Source: Propionivibrio sp. (GTDB taxonomy: Bacteria; Pseudomonadota; Gammaproteobacteria; Burkholderiales; Rhodocyclaceae). Taken from it: 39,481 bases of DNA. The notes beneath the pieces are model-generated. The model searched no databases. It saw only the letters and a program-made list of their open reading frames with translations, and was not told where the DNA came from. Below, piece by piece: positions 28,208 through 36,647 of this stretch. The translations under genes and the position numbers were made by a program. Location of the stretch: positions 1 through 39,481 of the forward strand of contig NZ_JAGOIT010000021.1 in assembly GCF_017995515.1 (NCBI RefSeq), in the 5' to 3' direction. Position 1 is the stretch's first letter. Each line of letters starts with the position of its first letter.

Positions 28208-28225
28208 ATGAAAGTCCAAGGATGA
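28208..28225 (+). other. Five-codon leader ORF coupled to the XRE regulator gene
   Basis: ATGAAAGTCCAAGGATGA encodes MKVQG and stops at TGA that overlaps the regulator's ATG (ATGA). A good ribosome site (AGAAGGAAACGGG) precedes this mini-ORF, whereas the regulator's own start has only AAGG directly adjoining. Reinitiation at the overlap could set regulator output. Confidence 0.35.
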
Positions 28226-29046
28226 AAATCGAAGCCGAAATTGCGCGTCGCAAGGCGCTCGGAGAGTTTCTGCACGTGATCCGCAGCCGGAGCCAGCCGG
28301 CGGACTTCGGCTTTCCCGCCGGAAATCGACGGCGCACCGCCGGACTACGGCGCGAGGAGGCCGCCCAACTCGTCGGTATCAGCCCGACCTGGTACACGTG
28401 GATCGAACAGGGGCGCGAGGTCAATGTGTCCGCCGAAGCGCTTGATCGCTTGGCCATGACGCTGCGTCTGACGCGCAGCGAACGTGCGTACCTGTTCGAG
28501 ATGGCGGACCGGCGCGATCCGCAGGAAAGCATGCCGGAAAACGACAATCCGCCGCCGGCATTGGTCGAATTGCTCGACGATATCGCTGCGCCGGCCTATC
28601 TGATGGGCCGGTATTGGGACATTCTCGGTTGGAACGAGGCCGCAGCCGAGCTATTCACCGGCTGGCTCGATGCGCCGCGCGGCGAAGGCGAAGCGCCGCC
28701 CAACATGCTGCGCTTCGTTTTCTTGGCGCCGCAGGCGCGCGATTTCCTGATCGACTGGGAAATCCGCGCCCGCCGCATCACCGCCGAGTTTCGCGCCGAC
28801 TGCCGCAACCGGCTCGATGAACCGGCGATGCAGCGACTCGTTGAGGAACTCTCAGCCGGCAGTACGGATTTCACTCGTTTCTGGAAGTTGCACGACGTCC
28901 TCGAACGACAAGGCGGCGAACGCGGTTTCCAGCATCCCGCGCGCGGGGAGATTCACTACCAGCAAGTCACGCTGTTTCCGGGCGAACACGAACACATCAA
29001 GTTCGTGCTGCTGAAACCGTCCAGGCCGGTCGTGTCTGACCATTAA
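28222..29046 (+). CDS. XRE-family regulator with MmyB-type ligand-binding domain
   Basis: The 274-residue cytoplasmic regulator starts at ATG 28222 (MKIEAEIARRKALGEFLHVI). The helix-turn-helix covers about residues 20-85, with the typical RRTAGLRREEAAQLVGISPT, WYTWIEQGREVNVSAEALDR and LARTLRLT-like segment (LAMTLRLTRSERAYLFEMAD). The C-terminal half is the MmyB-like domain, which binds small hydrophobic ligands in related proteins: PAYLMGRYWDILGWNEAAAE, NMLRFVFLAPQAR, DWEIRARRITAEFRADCRNR, and TRFWKLHDVLER. It is divergent from leuC; family members often control an adjacent oxidoreductase, which is absent here, so its target is unknown. The same frame is open far upstream across antisense leuC, but only this part is a gene. 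Confidence 0.85.
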   Translation: MKIEAEIARRKALGEFLHVIRSRSQPADFGFPAGNRRRTAGLRREEAAQLVGISPTWYTWIEQGREVNVSAEALDRLAMTLRLTRSERAYLFEMADRRDPQESMPENDNPPPALVELLDDIAAPAYLMGRYWDILGWNEAAAELFTGWLDAPRGEGEAPPNMLRFVFLAPQARDFLIDWEIRARRITAEFRADCRNRLDEPAMQRLVEELSAGSTDFTRFWKLHDVLERQGGERGFQHPARGEIHYQQVTLFPGEHEHIKFVLLKPSRPVVSDH

Positions 29047-29054
29047 CCCGGCCC

Positions 29055-29240
29055 TTAAGTAGATTCACCAAGCCGCTGGAAATAGGAACGGATACGTTCG
29101 GGCCATTGCGCGATGCGATTCATGATGCGCAAGGCTTTTTGCAGAAGATTCTTTTGCTGGGCGGTGTAGCCGCAACGCTTGAAGTACTTTCCGACCAGGC
29201 GATCCGGGACCCCGATGCCAAACTGGGCAGTCCCCGCAGC
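29055..29240 (-). pseudogene. Unidentified C-terminal coding remnant
   Basis: On the minus strand an open stretch encodes QFGIGVPDRLVGKYFKRCG, then YTAQQKNLLQKALRIMNRIA and QWPERIRSYFQRLGEST, stopping at TAA (29057-29055). It has clear coding character (many K/R, no stops) but lacks a start; an in-frame TAG lies just upstream, near 29253. This looks like the tail of a broken gene, plausibly a transposase given the position at the edge of a different-looking block, but I cannot name the family. Confidence 0.35.
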
Positions 29241-29353
29241 CTCTCTTGTTGCTAATCAGGATTCCTGTAGTGGCGGTGGCCGAGCACAGGGCAGCCGCAG
29301 AAATGATGTCCGAAGGCAGTTGCCGGCACAGGACTCGCCGTGATCAGATGGGA

Positions 29354-29818
29354 TCAGCGGGAAGATCCAGGCGCAGGTCGTTTGCGAGCGAGCCGACCGC
29401 TCAGCTTGAGGCCGTCGCGCATGTTCAATGCAAGCAGTGAAAAATTCACAGCGCCGGCCAGCAACTCCACGCCTTGCAGTGCATAGAACATGCCGTCGAA
29501 ACGCCCCGCATTGGCCCACGACGCCAGAAAGAATGCGCTGGGCAGCAGTATCAGCAGGCCATTGGCCGCCACGATCTTCATCCTTCTCCCCTTGACACCG
29601 ACAAGGCGGCCGCCACGGCCCTTCACGAGCGAAAAACCACTGCCGCCGGTGGCCGCCATCGACGGGATCAGCAACCACATACCGCTCAACACCGCGTTCT
29701 TGACCGCCGCGACACTTGCCTGATCCATGAAAAGCTCTGACACGAGGGTCGAGAGCCAGAACGCAGTGATGCAAAGGATCGCGACGACGCCGAAGATGGC
29801 ATGCAATTTGGATTTCAT
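29354..29818 (-). CDS. Small integral membrane protein in marR operon
   Basis: The 154-residue protein of unknown function has four predicted helices: IFGVVAILCITAFWLSTLVS, then NAVLSGMWLLIPSMAATGGS, IVAANGLLILLPSAFFLASW, and LQGVELLAGAVNFSLLALNM. Basic linkers (KGRGGRLVGVKGRRMK) indicate a cytoplasmic loop between helices two and three. ATG at 29818 overlaps the marR stop (ATGA), implying translational coupling; the frame is open further upstream only through antisense. It is presumably the effector gene of the MarR switch. No transport or enzyme motif is visible. About 110 bp downstream lies the unidentified remnant. Confidence 0.7.
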   Translation of the reverse strand: MKSKLHAIFGVVAILCITAFWLSTLVSELFMDQASVAAVKNAVLSGMWLLIPSMAATGGSGFSLVKGRGGRLVGVKGRRMKIVAANGLLILLPSAFFLASWANAGRFDGMFYALQGVELLAGAVNFSLLALNMRDGLKLSGRLARKRPAPGSSR

Positions 29819-30309
29819 GGTTGGACCTTTGAAAAAGGGGGAACAGTCTGCAACGCGCGCCGCATGGATTCGAGCGTTCGGGTGGCAGTGCTGGCTTGGA
29901 TGGCTGGGATCAGTGCAGCCAGTTCGGCAGCCTGTGCGGCCCAGAGGGCATCGGCCTTGCGGTACTGAGCCCAACCCTCCGGCGTCAGGGCGTAGAACGG
30001 CGAACGCTGATTCGCTGGATTCGGGTGCGATTTAACGAGCCCCTGTTCAGTCAGCAGGTTGAGTTGTTTTTGTGCGCCCTGGCGCGTGATGCCCATCACC
30101 CCACCCACCTGGGGTGCCGTCGGCGGCGTGTCGGCAAGGGCGATAGCACCCAGCATCTGCCACCGTGCACTGGTGAGACCGAGCGGCGCGACCAGCTTGT
30201 CACCCCAGTGAAGCAATACGCCGTTCAGCCGAAACACCGCCAAGGTCAATTCGGTCACGGCGACGGCGTCGGGGTCCGGTACAGAGGAAGATAGATTTCG
30301 TTGATCCAT
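29815..30309 (-). CDS. MarR-family transcriptional regulator
   Basis: The 164-residue regulator has a winged helix: LGLTSARWQMLGAIALADTP, then TAPQVGGVMGITRQGAQKQL (recognition helix), NLLTEQGLVKSHPNPANQRS and wing residues PFYALTPEGWAQY. N- and C-terminal helices for dimerisation flank it. ATG at 30309 lies at the edge of a perfect 36-bp palindrome that is evidently its operator, and TTGACA sits in the outer arm, so binding would block its own promoter. The predicted transcription start falls next to the ATG, so the message may be almost leaderless. It overlaps the membrane-protein gene by 4 nt. The inducer is unknown. Confidence 0.88.
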   Translation of the reverse strand: MDQRNLSSSVPDPDAVAVTELTLAVFRLNGVLLHWGDKLVAPLGLTSARWQMLGAIALADTPPTAPQVGGVMGITRQGAQKQLNLLTEQGLVKSHPNPANQRSPFYALTPEGWAQYRKADALWAAQAAELAALIPAIQASTATRTLESMRRALQTVPPFSKVQP

Positions 30310-30345
30310 GACAACTAGTTTCCATCAATGGAAACTAGTTGTCAA
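30309..30345 (-). promoter_or_regulatory. MarR operator, perfect 17+2+17 palindrome with -35 TTGACA
   Basis: Arms 30309-30325 and 30328-30344 are exact reverse complements around CA. Each arm contains the 8-bp dyad AACTAGTT (30313-30320 and 30333-30340), spaced 20 bp centre to centre, about two helical turns, as for two cooperating MarR dimers. The consensus -35 TTGACA occupies 30345-30340 on the minus strand; the -10 is poor. Confidence 0.8.
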
Positions 30346-30477
30346 CCAAGCTGGAGACGTTTGGATGGGCCGTCTGACATCGGCTGTGCCCATGGGGAGT
30401 TCAAGTACGCCGTCAAGCGTCGATGAAGTGGCACGCGCCAATGAAGTTCACCACTGCGTCACACTGTCTTCCGCTGG

Positions 30478-32436
30478 CTACCGCTGCTCTCGCAGAATCC
30501 GTCGTATCTCCAGTATGGCCTCAGGGGTCTCCTGGACGCTATGGGAATACGGGATCACCAGCTCCGACTCGGCTCCTGGCAGATGCGCGCTGCGGTAGGG
30601 CACCAGTCCATCGTCAGAGTCCTCAAGCGTCGTCCGGGGCGTGTGGTTGGCCACGATGCTGTGGTAGCGCACAGAGGGCGAAATCGGCAGTTCGGCCGCG
30701 GCGCGGATGAACGGGTTCGAATCCTTGAGGCTGTCCACGCCATTGGGCAGGCTGGCCGGCAGGCGTGCCGATGAGGCCTGGCTGCCACCGACGATCTGAC
30801 GATTGAGCCGCATGACATGATCCACGGCCTTCACAGGCATCGTGATGAGCCCGGACAGCATCCGCGAAAGGCGATTGCTGGCGAAAGGCGTTCCCTTGTG
30901 GGGGGCGGCAATGAAGATGGCCCGCGAGATTCCCGGATAGGCCTCGAAAGTCAGGAAACCGTCGGTTTCCGCCCGCAGCTTCTTGACCTGCGCATCATCG
31001 ATCTGCCGGAGTTCCTTGACCGCATCGAGCAACACGCTGCCGGAGGAAGACACCAGCAATCGACCGAGCACCCCACCCATGCTGTGGCCGATGATCACAA
31101 TGTCGCGCGAGGAAGCTGCGGTCCCTTCGGGATCGAAGTGCTGGAAGGTCGCGGCAAGCGCGGCGCGAATGCTCGCGTGGTTGTAGGCAAGGGGCGCATT
31201 GGTGGGGTAGTACACCTGCCAGACTTGATAGCGTTTGCGCAATGCTTCGTCACCCATGACCTCGTTGGCGACGTTGATCCAGGCTTCGGGGCTGCTGGCC
31301 AATCCGTGCAGCATGACGATGACCTGCCGGTTCGGATCAAATGGCTGCGTCAGGTAGACGTACGGCGCATCGAGACTGCCGGACTTGCCCAGGACATTGC
31401 GCAGTGCCTGCGTGGAAAAGTCCGAGCGCGCCAGCCACAGCCCGTAGGCGGAAGTGAAGTTCGCGGCGAGCGGCACCGGGATGTCGTGGACATCCAGGGT
31501 TTCATGCTGGTAGGGATCGTATCCGAGCAGCGTGGCTTCCCGGGTGTGAAGCACCTCCTCCAGCGTGCTCCCGGAAAACGCGATGATGGCCGTGACCGGC
31601 CGATAAGGCATCTCGCTATAGGACCCCGTCAAAGGCGCGGTTGGCTTTTCACCTATGCCCCGGGCGTCGGCATCGGTGGCAATCACCAGATCGGCACCCA
31701 GCCCATCGCGCCGATAAATGCTTCGGATACCCTGGAAGGTGAGCCGTGAAGCGGGCAGCAGTTCGCTGGCGCGGCGTGGCGTAAGCTCCCGCGGGTACAG
31801 ATCGGACAGGTTTGCGCTCAACAACCAGTCGCCCACCTGCATCCGTCCTCTGACTTGATCAGGCCGGCTCCGATACTGCTCGAAAAACAGCGCGGTCGCC
31901 TGCTGCACCGCAAAGTTGTAGTAGTCGCGCATCTGCGTCTGGCGATCCTCGAAGGCCCGCTCGCCCGATCGGCGTGATGTGAAGAACAGGTAGGCGTAGC
32001 CATAGCGCGCAACCTGCAAATAGGCGCCCAATGCATCCTCGAAGCGCGGCTGGGCCTCAGCGCCCGACTTCTCCTGCCGCAACGCCTCCTGCAGCCAGAG
32101 CTCTGCCAGCGTGGCAAGTTGACGTTCGGCGTCGATGCCGTCCGTGTGTGTCAATGCCTGGACACAAGGATCGACGCTCTGCTGGCAGCGATCTGGCTGG
32201 ACCGCGAGACTCGTGAGTACGTCGCGTGCCGAGGTGCTGAGCTTGCCGGTGGTCAGCACGTCACCGCGCCGCTCCGACACGTAGTCTTTCGCGGTGACGG
32301 TCCGCACCTTGACGCCAGCGCATCCAGCACAGAGCGCCGCGATGGCGAGCAACAACAAGTACCTGACGAGGCGCCCATGCCTGTCGAGCAGACCCGCACA
32401 GGCCCACGGGTGGCTCTCCAGTGTGTATGGGTTCAT
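30478..32436 (-). CDS. Exported alpha/beta-hydrolase, probable lipoprotein
   Basis: The 652-residue serine hydrolase starts at ATG 32436 (MNPYTLESHP), preceded by GAGGACAG. An N-terminal hydrophobic segment YLLLLAIAALCAGC ends at C39, a near-lipobox (Leu is one residue early, Cys at -3), so lipid anchoring is probable rather than certain. Residues 40-360 are a helical region of unknown function with C84 and C91. The hydrolase fold follows: HGLASSPEAW (377-386), nucleophile elbow GHSMGG with S452, acid in EDSDDGLVP (608-609), and H632 in PYSHSVQE. The triad fits a lipase/esterase. It lies 198 bp downstream of the export operon on the same strand but has its own spacing, so co-transcription is uncertain. 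Confidence 0.8.
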   Translation of the reverse strand: MNPYTLESHPWACAGLLDRHGRLVRYLLLLAIAALCAGCAGVKVRTVTAKDYVSERRGDVLTTGKLSTSARDVLTSLAVQPDRCQQSVDPCVQALTHTDGIDAERQLATLAELWLQEALRQEKSGAEAQPRFEDALGAYLQVARYGYAYLFFTSRRSGERAFEDRQTQMRDYYNFAVQQATALFFEQYRSRPDQVRGRMQVGDWLLSANLSDLYPRELTPRRASELLPASRLTFQGIRSIYRRDGLGADLVIATDADARGIGEKPTAPLTGSYSEMPYRPVTAIIAFSGSTLEEVLHTREATLLGYDPYQHETLDVHDIPVPLAANFTSAYGLWLARSDFSTQALRNVLGKSGSLDAPYVYLTQPFDPNRQVIVMLHGLASSPEAWINVANEVMGDEALRKRYQVWQVYYPTNAPLAYNHASIRAALAATFQHFDPEGTAASSRDIVIIGHSMGGVLGRLLVSSSGSVLLDAVKELRQIDDAQVKKLRAETDGFLTFEAYPGISRAIFIAAPHKGTPFASNRLSRMLSGLITMPVKAVDHVMRLNRQIVGGSQASSARLPASLPNGVDSLKDSNPFIRAAAELPISPSVRYHSIVANHTPRTTLEDSDDGLVPYRSAHLPGAESELVIPYSHSVQETPEAILEIRRILREQR

Positions 32437-32634
32437 GACCTGTCCTCTTCCTCCATCACGTCCCCTGTCTTTTCTTCCGCCCCTGAATAATCTTCGCGCC
32501 TGGGCTGGCGCGTACGCATCGACATGAAGGACGATGCGGCTCTTCGGCAATGGCTGACACAGGCACGATCACGAGCCATAACCAGGCCCATGTCGTTCTC
32601 TTCGCGCCTGCCGACGATGGCATGGAGTTGACCA

Positions 32635-33762
32635 TCAGGCCATCTGACTGATGGTTTTGCGAAAGCGCTGCAACGACAGCGCGAACAGCACGCCGCCGAT
32701 CAGCGCCAGCGCCACGAACTGCGGCCACACCACGTCCAGCCCGGCGCCACGGAACAGGATGGCCTGTCCCAGTTTTACGAAGTGTGTGGTCGGCGCCAGC
32801 AGCATGATGTTCTGCACCAACTCGGGCATGCTCTCGCGCGGGGAGCTGCCGCCCGAGAGCATCTGCAGCGGCAGGATGATCAGGATCATCAGCATGCCGA
32901 ACTGCGGCATGTTGCGCGCCACCGTGGCCATGAAGATGCCCATGGCGGTCGTGGCAAATACGCACAGCGCCGCGCCCGCGAAAAACAGCGGCAACGAGCC
33001 GGCCACCGGAACGTGCAGCAACCCGCGCACGACGAACGTGATCGACACCCAGCACGCCAGCAGGACCACGAGCCCCATGGGCCAGACCTTGGCCAGCATG
33101 ATCTGCGCGGGCGTCACCGGCATGACTAGCAGGTGCTCGATGGTGCCGTGCTCGCGCTCGCGGATCAGCGCCGCGCCGGCCAGGACGATGGACAGCATGG
33201 TGATGTAGTCGATCACCTCCACCAGGCTGCCGAACCAGGACAGCTCCAGCGTGGGATTGAAACGCGCCCGCAGGGCCAGATCCACCGGCGGGACGTCGCT
33301 GCCCCGGTAGCGCTGGGCGAACTCACCGATCTCGCCCATGACGATCTGCTGCACGTAGCCGCTGCCGACGAAGGCTTGGCTCATGCGCGTGGCGTCCACG
33401 TTGAGCTGGATCCGGGGCGAGCGGCCCGCCAGCAGGTCGCGCTGGAAGTTGCGCGGGATCACCATCACGAAGGTGTACAGCCCCGCGTCCATGCCGCGAT
33501 CCATCTGCGACCACTCGATCATCTGCGGCTTGCTGAACTGCGGCGGATACAGGGCCGAGACAATGCGTTGCGACACCGGCGACTGGTCCTCATCCACGAT
33601 CGCGATGGACGCGTTGTTCAGCGTCTCGGGCATGGCCGTGGCGCCGGCGTACACGCCCAGGGTGAACACAAAGGCGATCAGCACCAGCATGGTCGGGTCG
33701 CGCCGCAGGCTCCACAGCTCCTTGATGCCCAGGCGCCACGTGTTGGAGAGGAATTGGCGCAT
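32635..33762 (-). CDS. yhhJ: ABC-2 type export permease, YhhJ-like
   Basis: The 375-residue inner-membrane protein has one N-terminal helix (PTMLVLIAFVFTLGVYAGAT), a periplasmic domain of about 140 residues, then five helices. ABC-2 marks are LIREREHGTIEHLLVMPVTP, the family's coupling segment, and LQMLSGGSSPRESMPELVQN, followed by LAPTTHFVKLGQAILFRGAG. Length equals E. coli YhhJ (about 374). It is the last gene of the yhiI-rbbA-yhhJ-like set, 77 bp after rbbA, and lacks its own ATPase, so it should pair with the RbbA subunit. The start ATG 33762 has no visible Shine-Dalgarno and is preceded by a GC-rich repeat. Confidence 0.85.
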   Translation of the reverse strand: MRQFLSNTWRLGIKELWSLRRDPTMLVLIAFVFTLGVYAGATAMPETLNNASIAIVDEDQSPVSQRIVSALYPPQFSKPQMIEWSQMDRGMDAGLYTFVMVIPRNFQRDLLAGRSPRIQLNVDATRMSQAFVGSGYVQQIVMGEIGEFAQRYRGSDVPPVDLALRARFNPTLELSWFGSLVEVIDYITMLSIVLAGAALIREREHGTIEHLLVMPVTPAQIMLAKVWPMGLVVLLACWVSITFVVRGLLHVPVAGSLPLFFAGAALCVFATTAMGIFMATVARNMPQFGMLMILIILPLQMLSGGSSPRESMPELVQNIMLLAPTTHFVKLGQAILFRGAGLDVVWPQFVALALIGGVLFALSLQRFRKTISQMA

Positions 33763-33788
33763 GTCAGTGGCGCCCGGCCGCCCGAAGG

Positions 33789-33835
33789 CACTGACCGCCC
33801 CCTCGGGGGGCAGGAGCGAAGCGACGTGGGGGTTT
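33789..33835. repeat. GC-rich intergenic repeat between rbbA and yhhJ
   Basis: The stretch reads CACTGACCGCCCCCTCGGGG, then GGCAGGAGCGAAGCGACGTG and GGGGTTT, with a tight GCCCCC/GGGGGC hairpin. This 'CCCTCGGGGGGCAG-GAGCGAAGCGA-CGTGGGGG' type of element is frequent between genes in Comamonadaceae and other Burkholderiales, from general knowledge; copy number elsewhere in this genome is unknown. It sits in the operon and may form a strong RNA hairpin. Confidence 0.6.
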
Positions 33836-33839
33836 CATA

Positions 33840-36647
33840 CTAACGCTCCTGTTTGCGCAGCAGCAGGATCGAGGCACCCACGATGAGCGGCGCGGCGATC
33901 AGCATGGGAATGAGTGAGGCACCCAGGTCGCCGAAGTGCAGCGCCTTGTTGAACACTCCGCGGCTGACATCGATCATGTGGGTGGTCGGGTAGATCTGGC
34001 CCAGCAGGCGCGCACCGCCCTGCAGCGAGGAGACCGGGTCGTTCATTCCGGAGAACTGCATGGCCGGCATGACCGTGCCGACCATGGCAAAGAACATCGC
34101 CGCAACCTGGCTCTTGGTGACGCTCGACGCCAGCAGGCCCAAGCCGGTGGAGCAGAAACTGAAGACCACCGCAGCGAACAACAGGGTGATGAAGCTGCCC
34201 TTGACCGGGACCCCGAAGACGGTCACGGACAGCAGCGTCATGAGCAGGAAGTTCAGCACGGCCAGCGCCACATAGGGCAGTTGCTTGCCCAGCAGGAACT
34301 CGGTGCGAGTGACCGGCGTGACGTACAGGTTGATGATCGAGCCTGTCTCCTTCTCGCGCACCACGGCCAGCGCCGTGAGCATGGCCGGCAGCATCAGCAG
34401 AACCAGGGGCACGATCGCCGGTACCATCGCCGGCAGACTCTTGACGTCCGGGTTGTAGCGAAAGCGCGTCTCGATGCCGGCCAGACCGGCTGCTGGGCCG
34501 TTGCCGCGCACGGTCGCCTGCTCGGTCAGCCAGTGCTGGTGGATGCCCTGTACGTAGCCCATGACGGTCTCGGCCCTGGACGGCATGGCGCCGTCGATCC
34601 AGGCGCCGATCGCCACCTCGCGCGCGCGCAGCACGTCACGGCCAAAACCTGGCGGGATCTCCAGCGCCAGGCTCAGCTCGCCGCTGGCCAGGCGGCGATC
34701 CATGTCCGCGTAATCGGTGATCGGCGGCTGCTCCACGAAGTAGCGCGAGCCGGACAGGCTCAGTTTGTAGCTCTCGCTCAAGCTGGACTGATCCCGATCC
34801 AGCACGGCGTAGCTCAGGTCGTTCACGTCCATGTTGATGCCGAAGCCCATCACGAGCATCAGGATCAGCGAGCCTGCCAATGCCAATGTGGCGCGTACCG
34901 GATCGCGCTGCAGCTCCAGCGACTCGCGCCATAAATAGCTGACCAGGCGCTGCAGGCTGAAGCGGCTGCGGTGGTGCGGGGTGGTCTTCTCCTCGTCATT
35001 CCCGCGCAGGCGGGAATCCAGGATGTTCGCGCTCTGGATTCCCGCCTGCGCGGGAATGACAGGTTTTTCATCAGCAGCCGACTTGGCCCCGCCGCCATCG
35101 GCCTCGATCAGGTAGCCGATGAACGCCTCTTCCAGGGTCTGCGCACCGCGCTTCTCCACCAGCCTTGCGGGTGCATCGCTGTCGAGCACCTTGCCCGCAT
35201 GCATCATCGACATGCGGTCGCAGCGTTCGGCCTCGTTCATGAAGTGGGTGGAGATGAAGATCGTCACCTTGTCGCGGCGCGAGAGCTCCACCAGCAGCCG
35301 CCAGAAGGCGTCGCGCGCGACCGGATCCACGCCCGAGGTCGGCTCGTCCAGGATCAGCAATTCGGGCTTGTGCACCATCGCCACGGCCAGCGAAAGACGC
35401 TGGCGCAGGCCCAGCGGCATGCGCTCTGGCAGGCTGTCCCGCACCCCGGCAAGATCGAAGCGCTGCTCCATCTCGGCCACCCGATCGGGAATCTCCTCCT
35501 CGGGCACCTGGAACAGGCGCGCGTGCAGCTCCAGGTTCTGCCGCACCGTCAGCTCGCCATAGAGCGAGAAGGCCTGGGACATGTAACCCACGCGGCGACG
35601 GGTGGCGATGTCCTTCGGATTCACCTCGTGGCCGAACAGCCAGGCCCTGCCTTCGCTGGCTTCGAGCAGCCCCGTGAGCATCTTCATCGTCGTGCTCTTG
35701 CCGCAGCCGTTGGAGCCGAGGAAGCCAAAAATCTCGCCGCGACGGATGCGGAACGACACGTGATCCACCGCGACGAAATCGCCGAAGCACATCGTCAGAT
35801 CCTGTGCCTCGATGGCGATGTCGTCCTGCGCGGCCTGCAGCGGGGGAATCACGACGTCCGCGTGGCCGCGCTTCCTGTCCTCGGGCAGCAGCGCGATGAA
35901 GGCGGCCTCCAGCGAGGCGCTGCCGGTGCGCGCCAGCAATTCCTGCGGCGTACCTGTCGCGAGCACTTGGCCGTCGTCCATGGCCACCAGCCAGTCGAAG
36001 CGCTGGGCCTCGTCCATGTAGGCCGTGGCAACGATCACGCTCATGCCCGGCCGGTTCTGACGGATGCGTGTGATCAAGTCCCAGAACTGCGCGCGCGCCA
36101 GCGGGTCCACGCCCGTGGTCGGCTCGTCCAGGATCAGCAGGTCCGGGTCGTGGATCAGCGCGCAGCACAGGCCCAGCTTCTGCTTCATGCCCCCGGAGAG
36201 CTTTCCCACTGGCCTGCCGAGGAACTCGCGCAGGCCCGTGGCGTTGGTGAGGTCGTCGATGCGTCGGCGCCGTTCGGCGGCGTCGTGGCCGAACAGGCGC
36301 GCGAAGAACTGCAGGTTCTCCTCCACCGAGAGTGTCGGGTACAGGTTCTTGCCCAGGCCCTGCGGCATGTAGGCGATGCGCGGGCAAACGGCGTCGCGGT
36401 GGCGGCGGCTGGCCATATCGCCGCCCAGCACCTGCACGCGGCCTCCACCTTGCCTGGTTTGTACGGCGCGCGCACCGGCCACCAGCGACAGCAGGCTGGA
36501 CTTGCCCACGCCGTCCGGCCCGATCAGGCCCACCATGCAGCCCGATGGCACCCCCAGCGAAATGCCGGCCAGGGCCTGCACCTTGCCGTAGTGCAGCCGC
36601 ACCTGCTCCAGCCGCACGACCTCGGGCGCTGGGGAGAGCTGCGTCAT
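33840..36647 (-). CDS. rbbA: RbbA-type ABC exporter: two ATPase domains fused to ABC-2 permease
   Basis: The protein has 935 residues. ATPase 1 has Walker A GPDGVGKS (43-50), LSGGMKQK (150-157) and Walker B LLILDEP (170-176). ATPase 2 has GSNGCGKST (311-319), a degenerate signature PLGLRQRL (411-418, usual for this family) and LLILDEP (430-436). An ABC-2 permease follows from about 565 to the end ([20 protein letters not shown]). E. coli RbbA, about 911 residues, binds ribosomes; the role in export is inferred for this family. The extra length here is explained by about 22 residues (529-552, [20 protein letters not shown]) encoded by an inserted palindromic repeat. ATG 36647 overlaps the adaptor gene's stop (ATGA), so coupling is expected. 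Confidence 0.9.
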   Translation of the reverse strand: MTQLSPAPEVVRLEQVRLHYGKVQALAGISLGVPSGCMVGLIGPDGVGKSSLLSLVAGARAVQTRQGGGRVQVLGGDMASRRHRDAVCPRIAYMPQGLGKNLYPTLSVEENLQFFARLFGHDAAERRRRIDDLTNATGLREFLGRPVGKLSGGMKQKLGLCCALIHDPDLLILDEPTTGVDPLARAQFWDLITRIRQNRPGMSVIVATAYMDEAQRFDWLVAMDDGQVLATGTPQELLARTGSASLEAAFIALLPEDRKRGHADVVIPPLQAAQDDIAIEAQDLTMCFGDFVAVDHVSFRIRRGEIFGFLGSNGCGKSTTMKMLTGLLEASEGRAWLFGHEVNPKDIATRRRVGYMSQAFSLYGELTVRQNLELHARLFQVPEEEIPDRVAEMEQRFDLAGVRDSLPERMPLGLRQRLSLAVAMVHKPELLILDEPTSGVDPVARDAFWRLLVELSRRDKVTIFISTHFMNEAERCDRMSMMHAGKVLDSDAPARLVEKRGAQTLEEAFIGYLIEADGGGAKSAADEKPVIPAQAGIQSANILDSRLRGNDEEKTTPHHRSRFSLQRLVSYLWRESLELQRDPVRATLALAGSLILMLVMGFGINMDVNDLSYAVLDRDQSSLSESYKLSLSGSRYFVEQPPITDYADMDRRLASGELSLALEIPPGFGRDVLRAREVAIGAWIDGAMPSRAETVMGYVQGIHQHWLTEQATVRGNGPAAGLAGIETRFRYNPDVKSLPAMVPAIVPLVLLMLPAMLTALAVVREKETGSIINLYVTPVTRTEFLLGKQLPYVALAVLNFLLMTLLSVTVFGVPVKGSFITLLFAAVVFSFCSTGLGLLASSVTKSQVAAMFFAMVGTVMPAMQFSGMNDPVSSLQGGARLLGQIYPTTHMIDVSRGVFNKALHFGDLGASLIPMLIAAPLIVGASILLLRKQER
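34995..35060. repeat. In-frame palindromic repeat inside rbbA
   Basis: Perfect 27-bp inverted arms (34995-35021 and 35034-35060) flank a 12-bp centre, 66 bp in all, so exactly 22 codons. Each arm contains ATTCCCGCGCAGGCGGGAAT, the dRS3-like repeat common between genes in beta- and gammaproteobacteria. Translated it gives VIPAQAGIQ and LDSRLRGND, peptides well known from misannotated intergenic repeats. Here it is within a conserved gene without breaking the frame. Confidence 0.9.

Noticed and set aside
26671-28221. Very long plus-strand open frame continuous with the XRE regulator (about 790 codons in total)
   Set aside because: The upstream part is antisense to leuC, whose protein is unmistakable. 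Only the portion from 28222 has a real domain.
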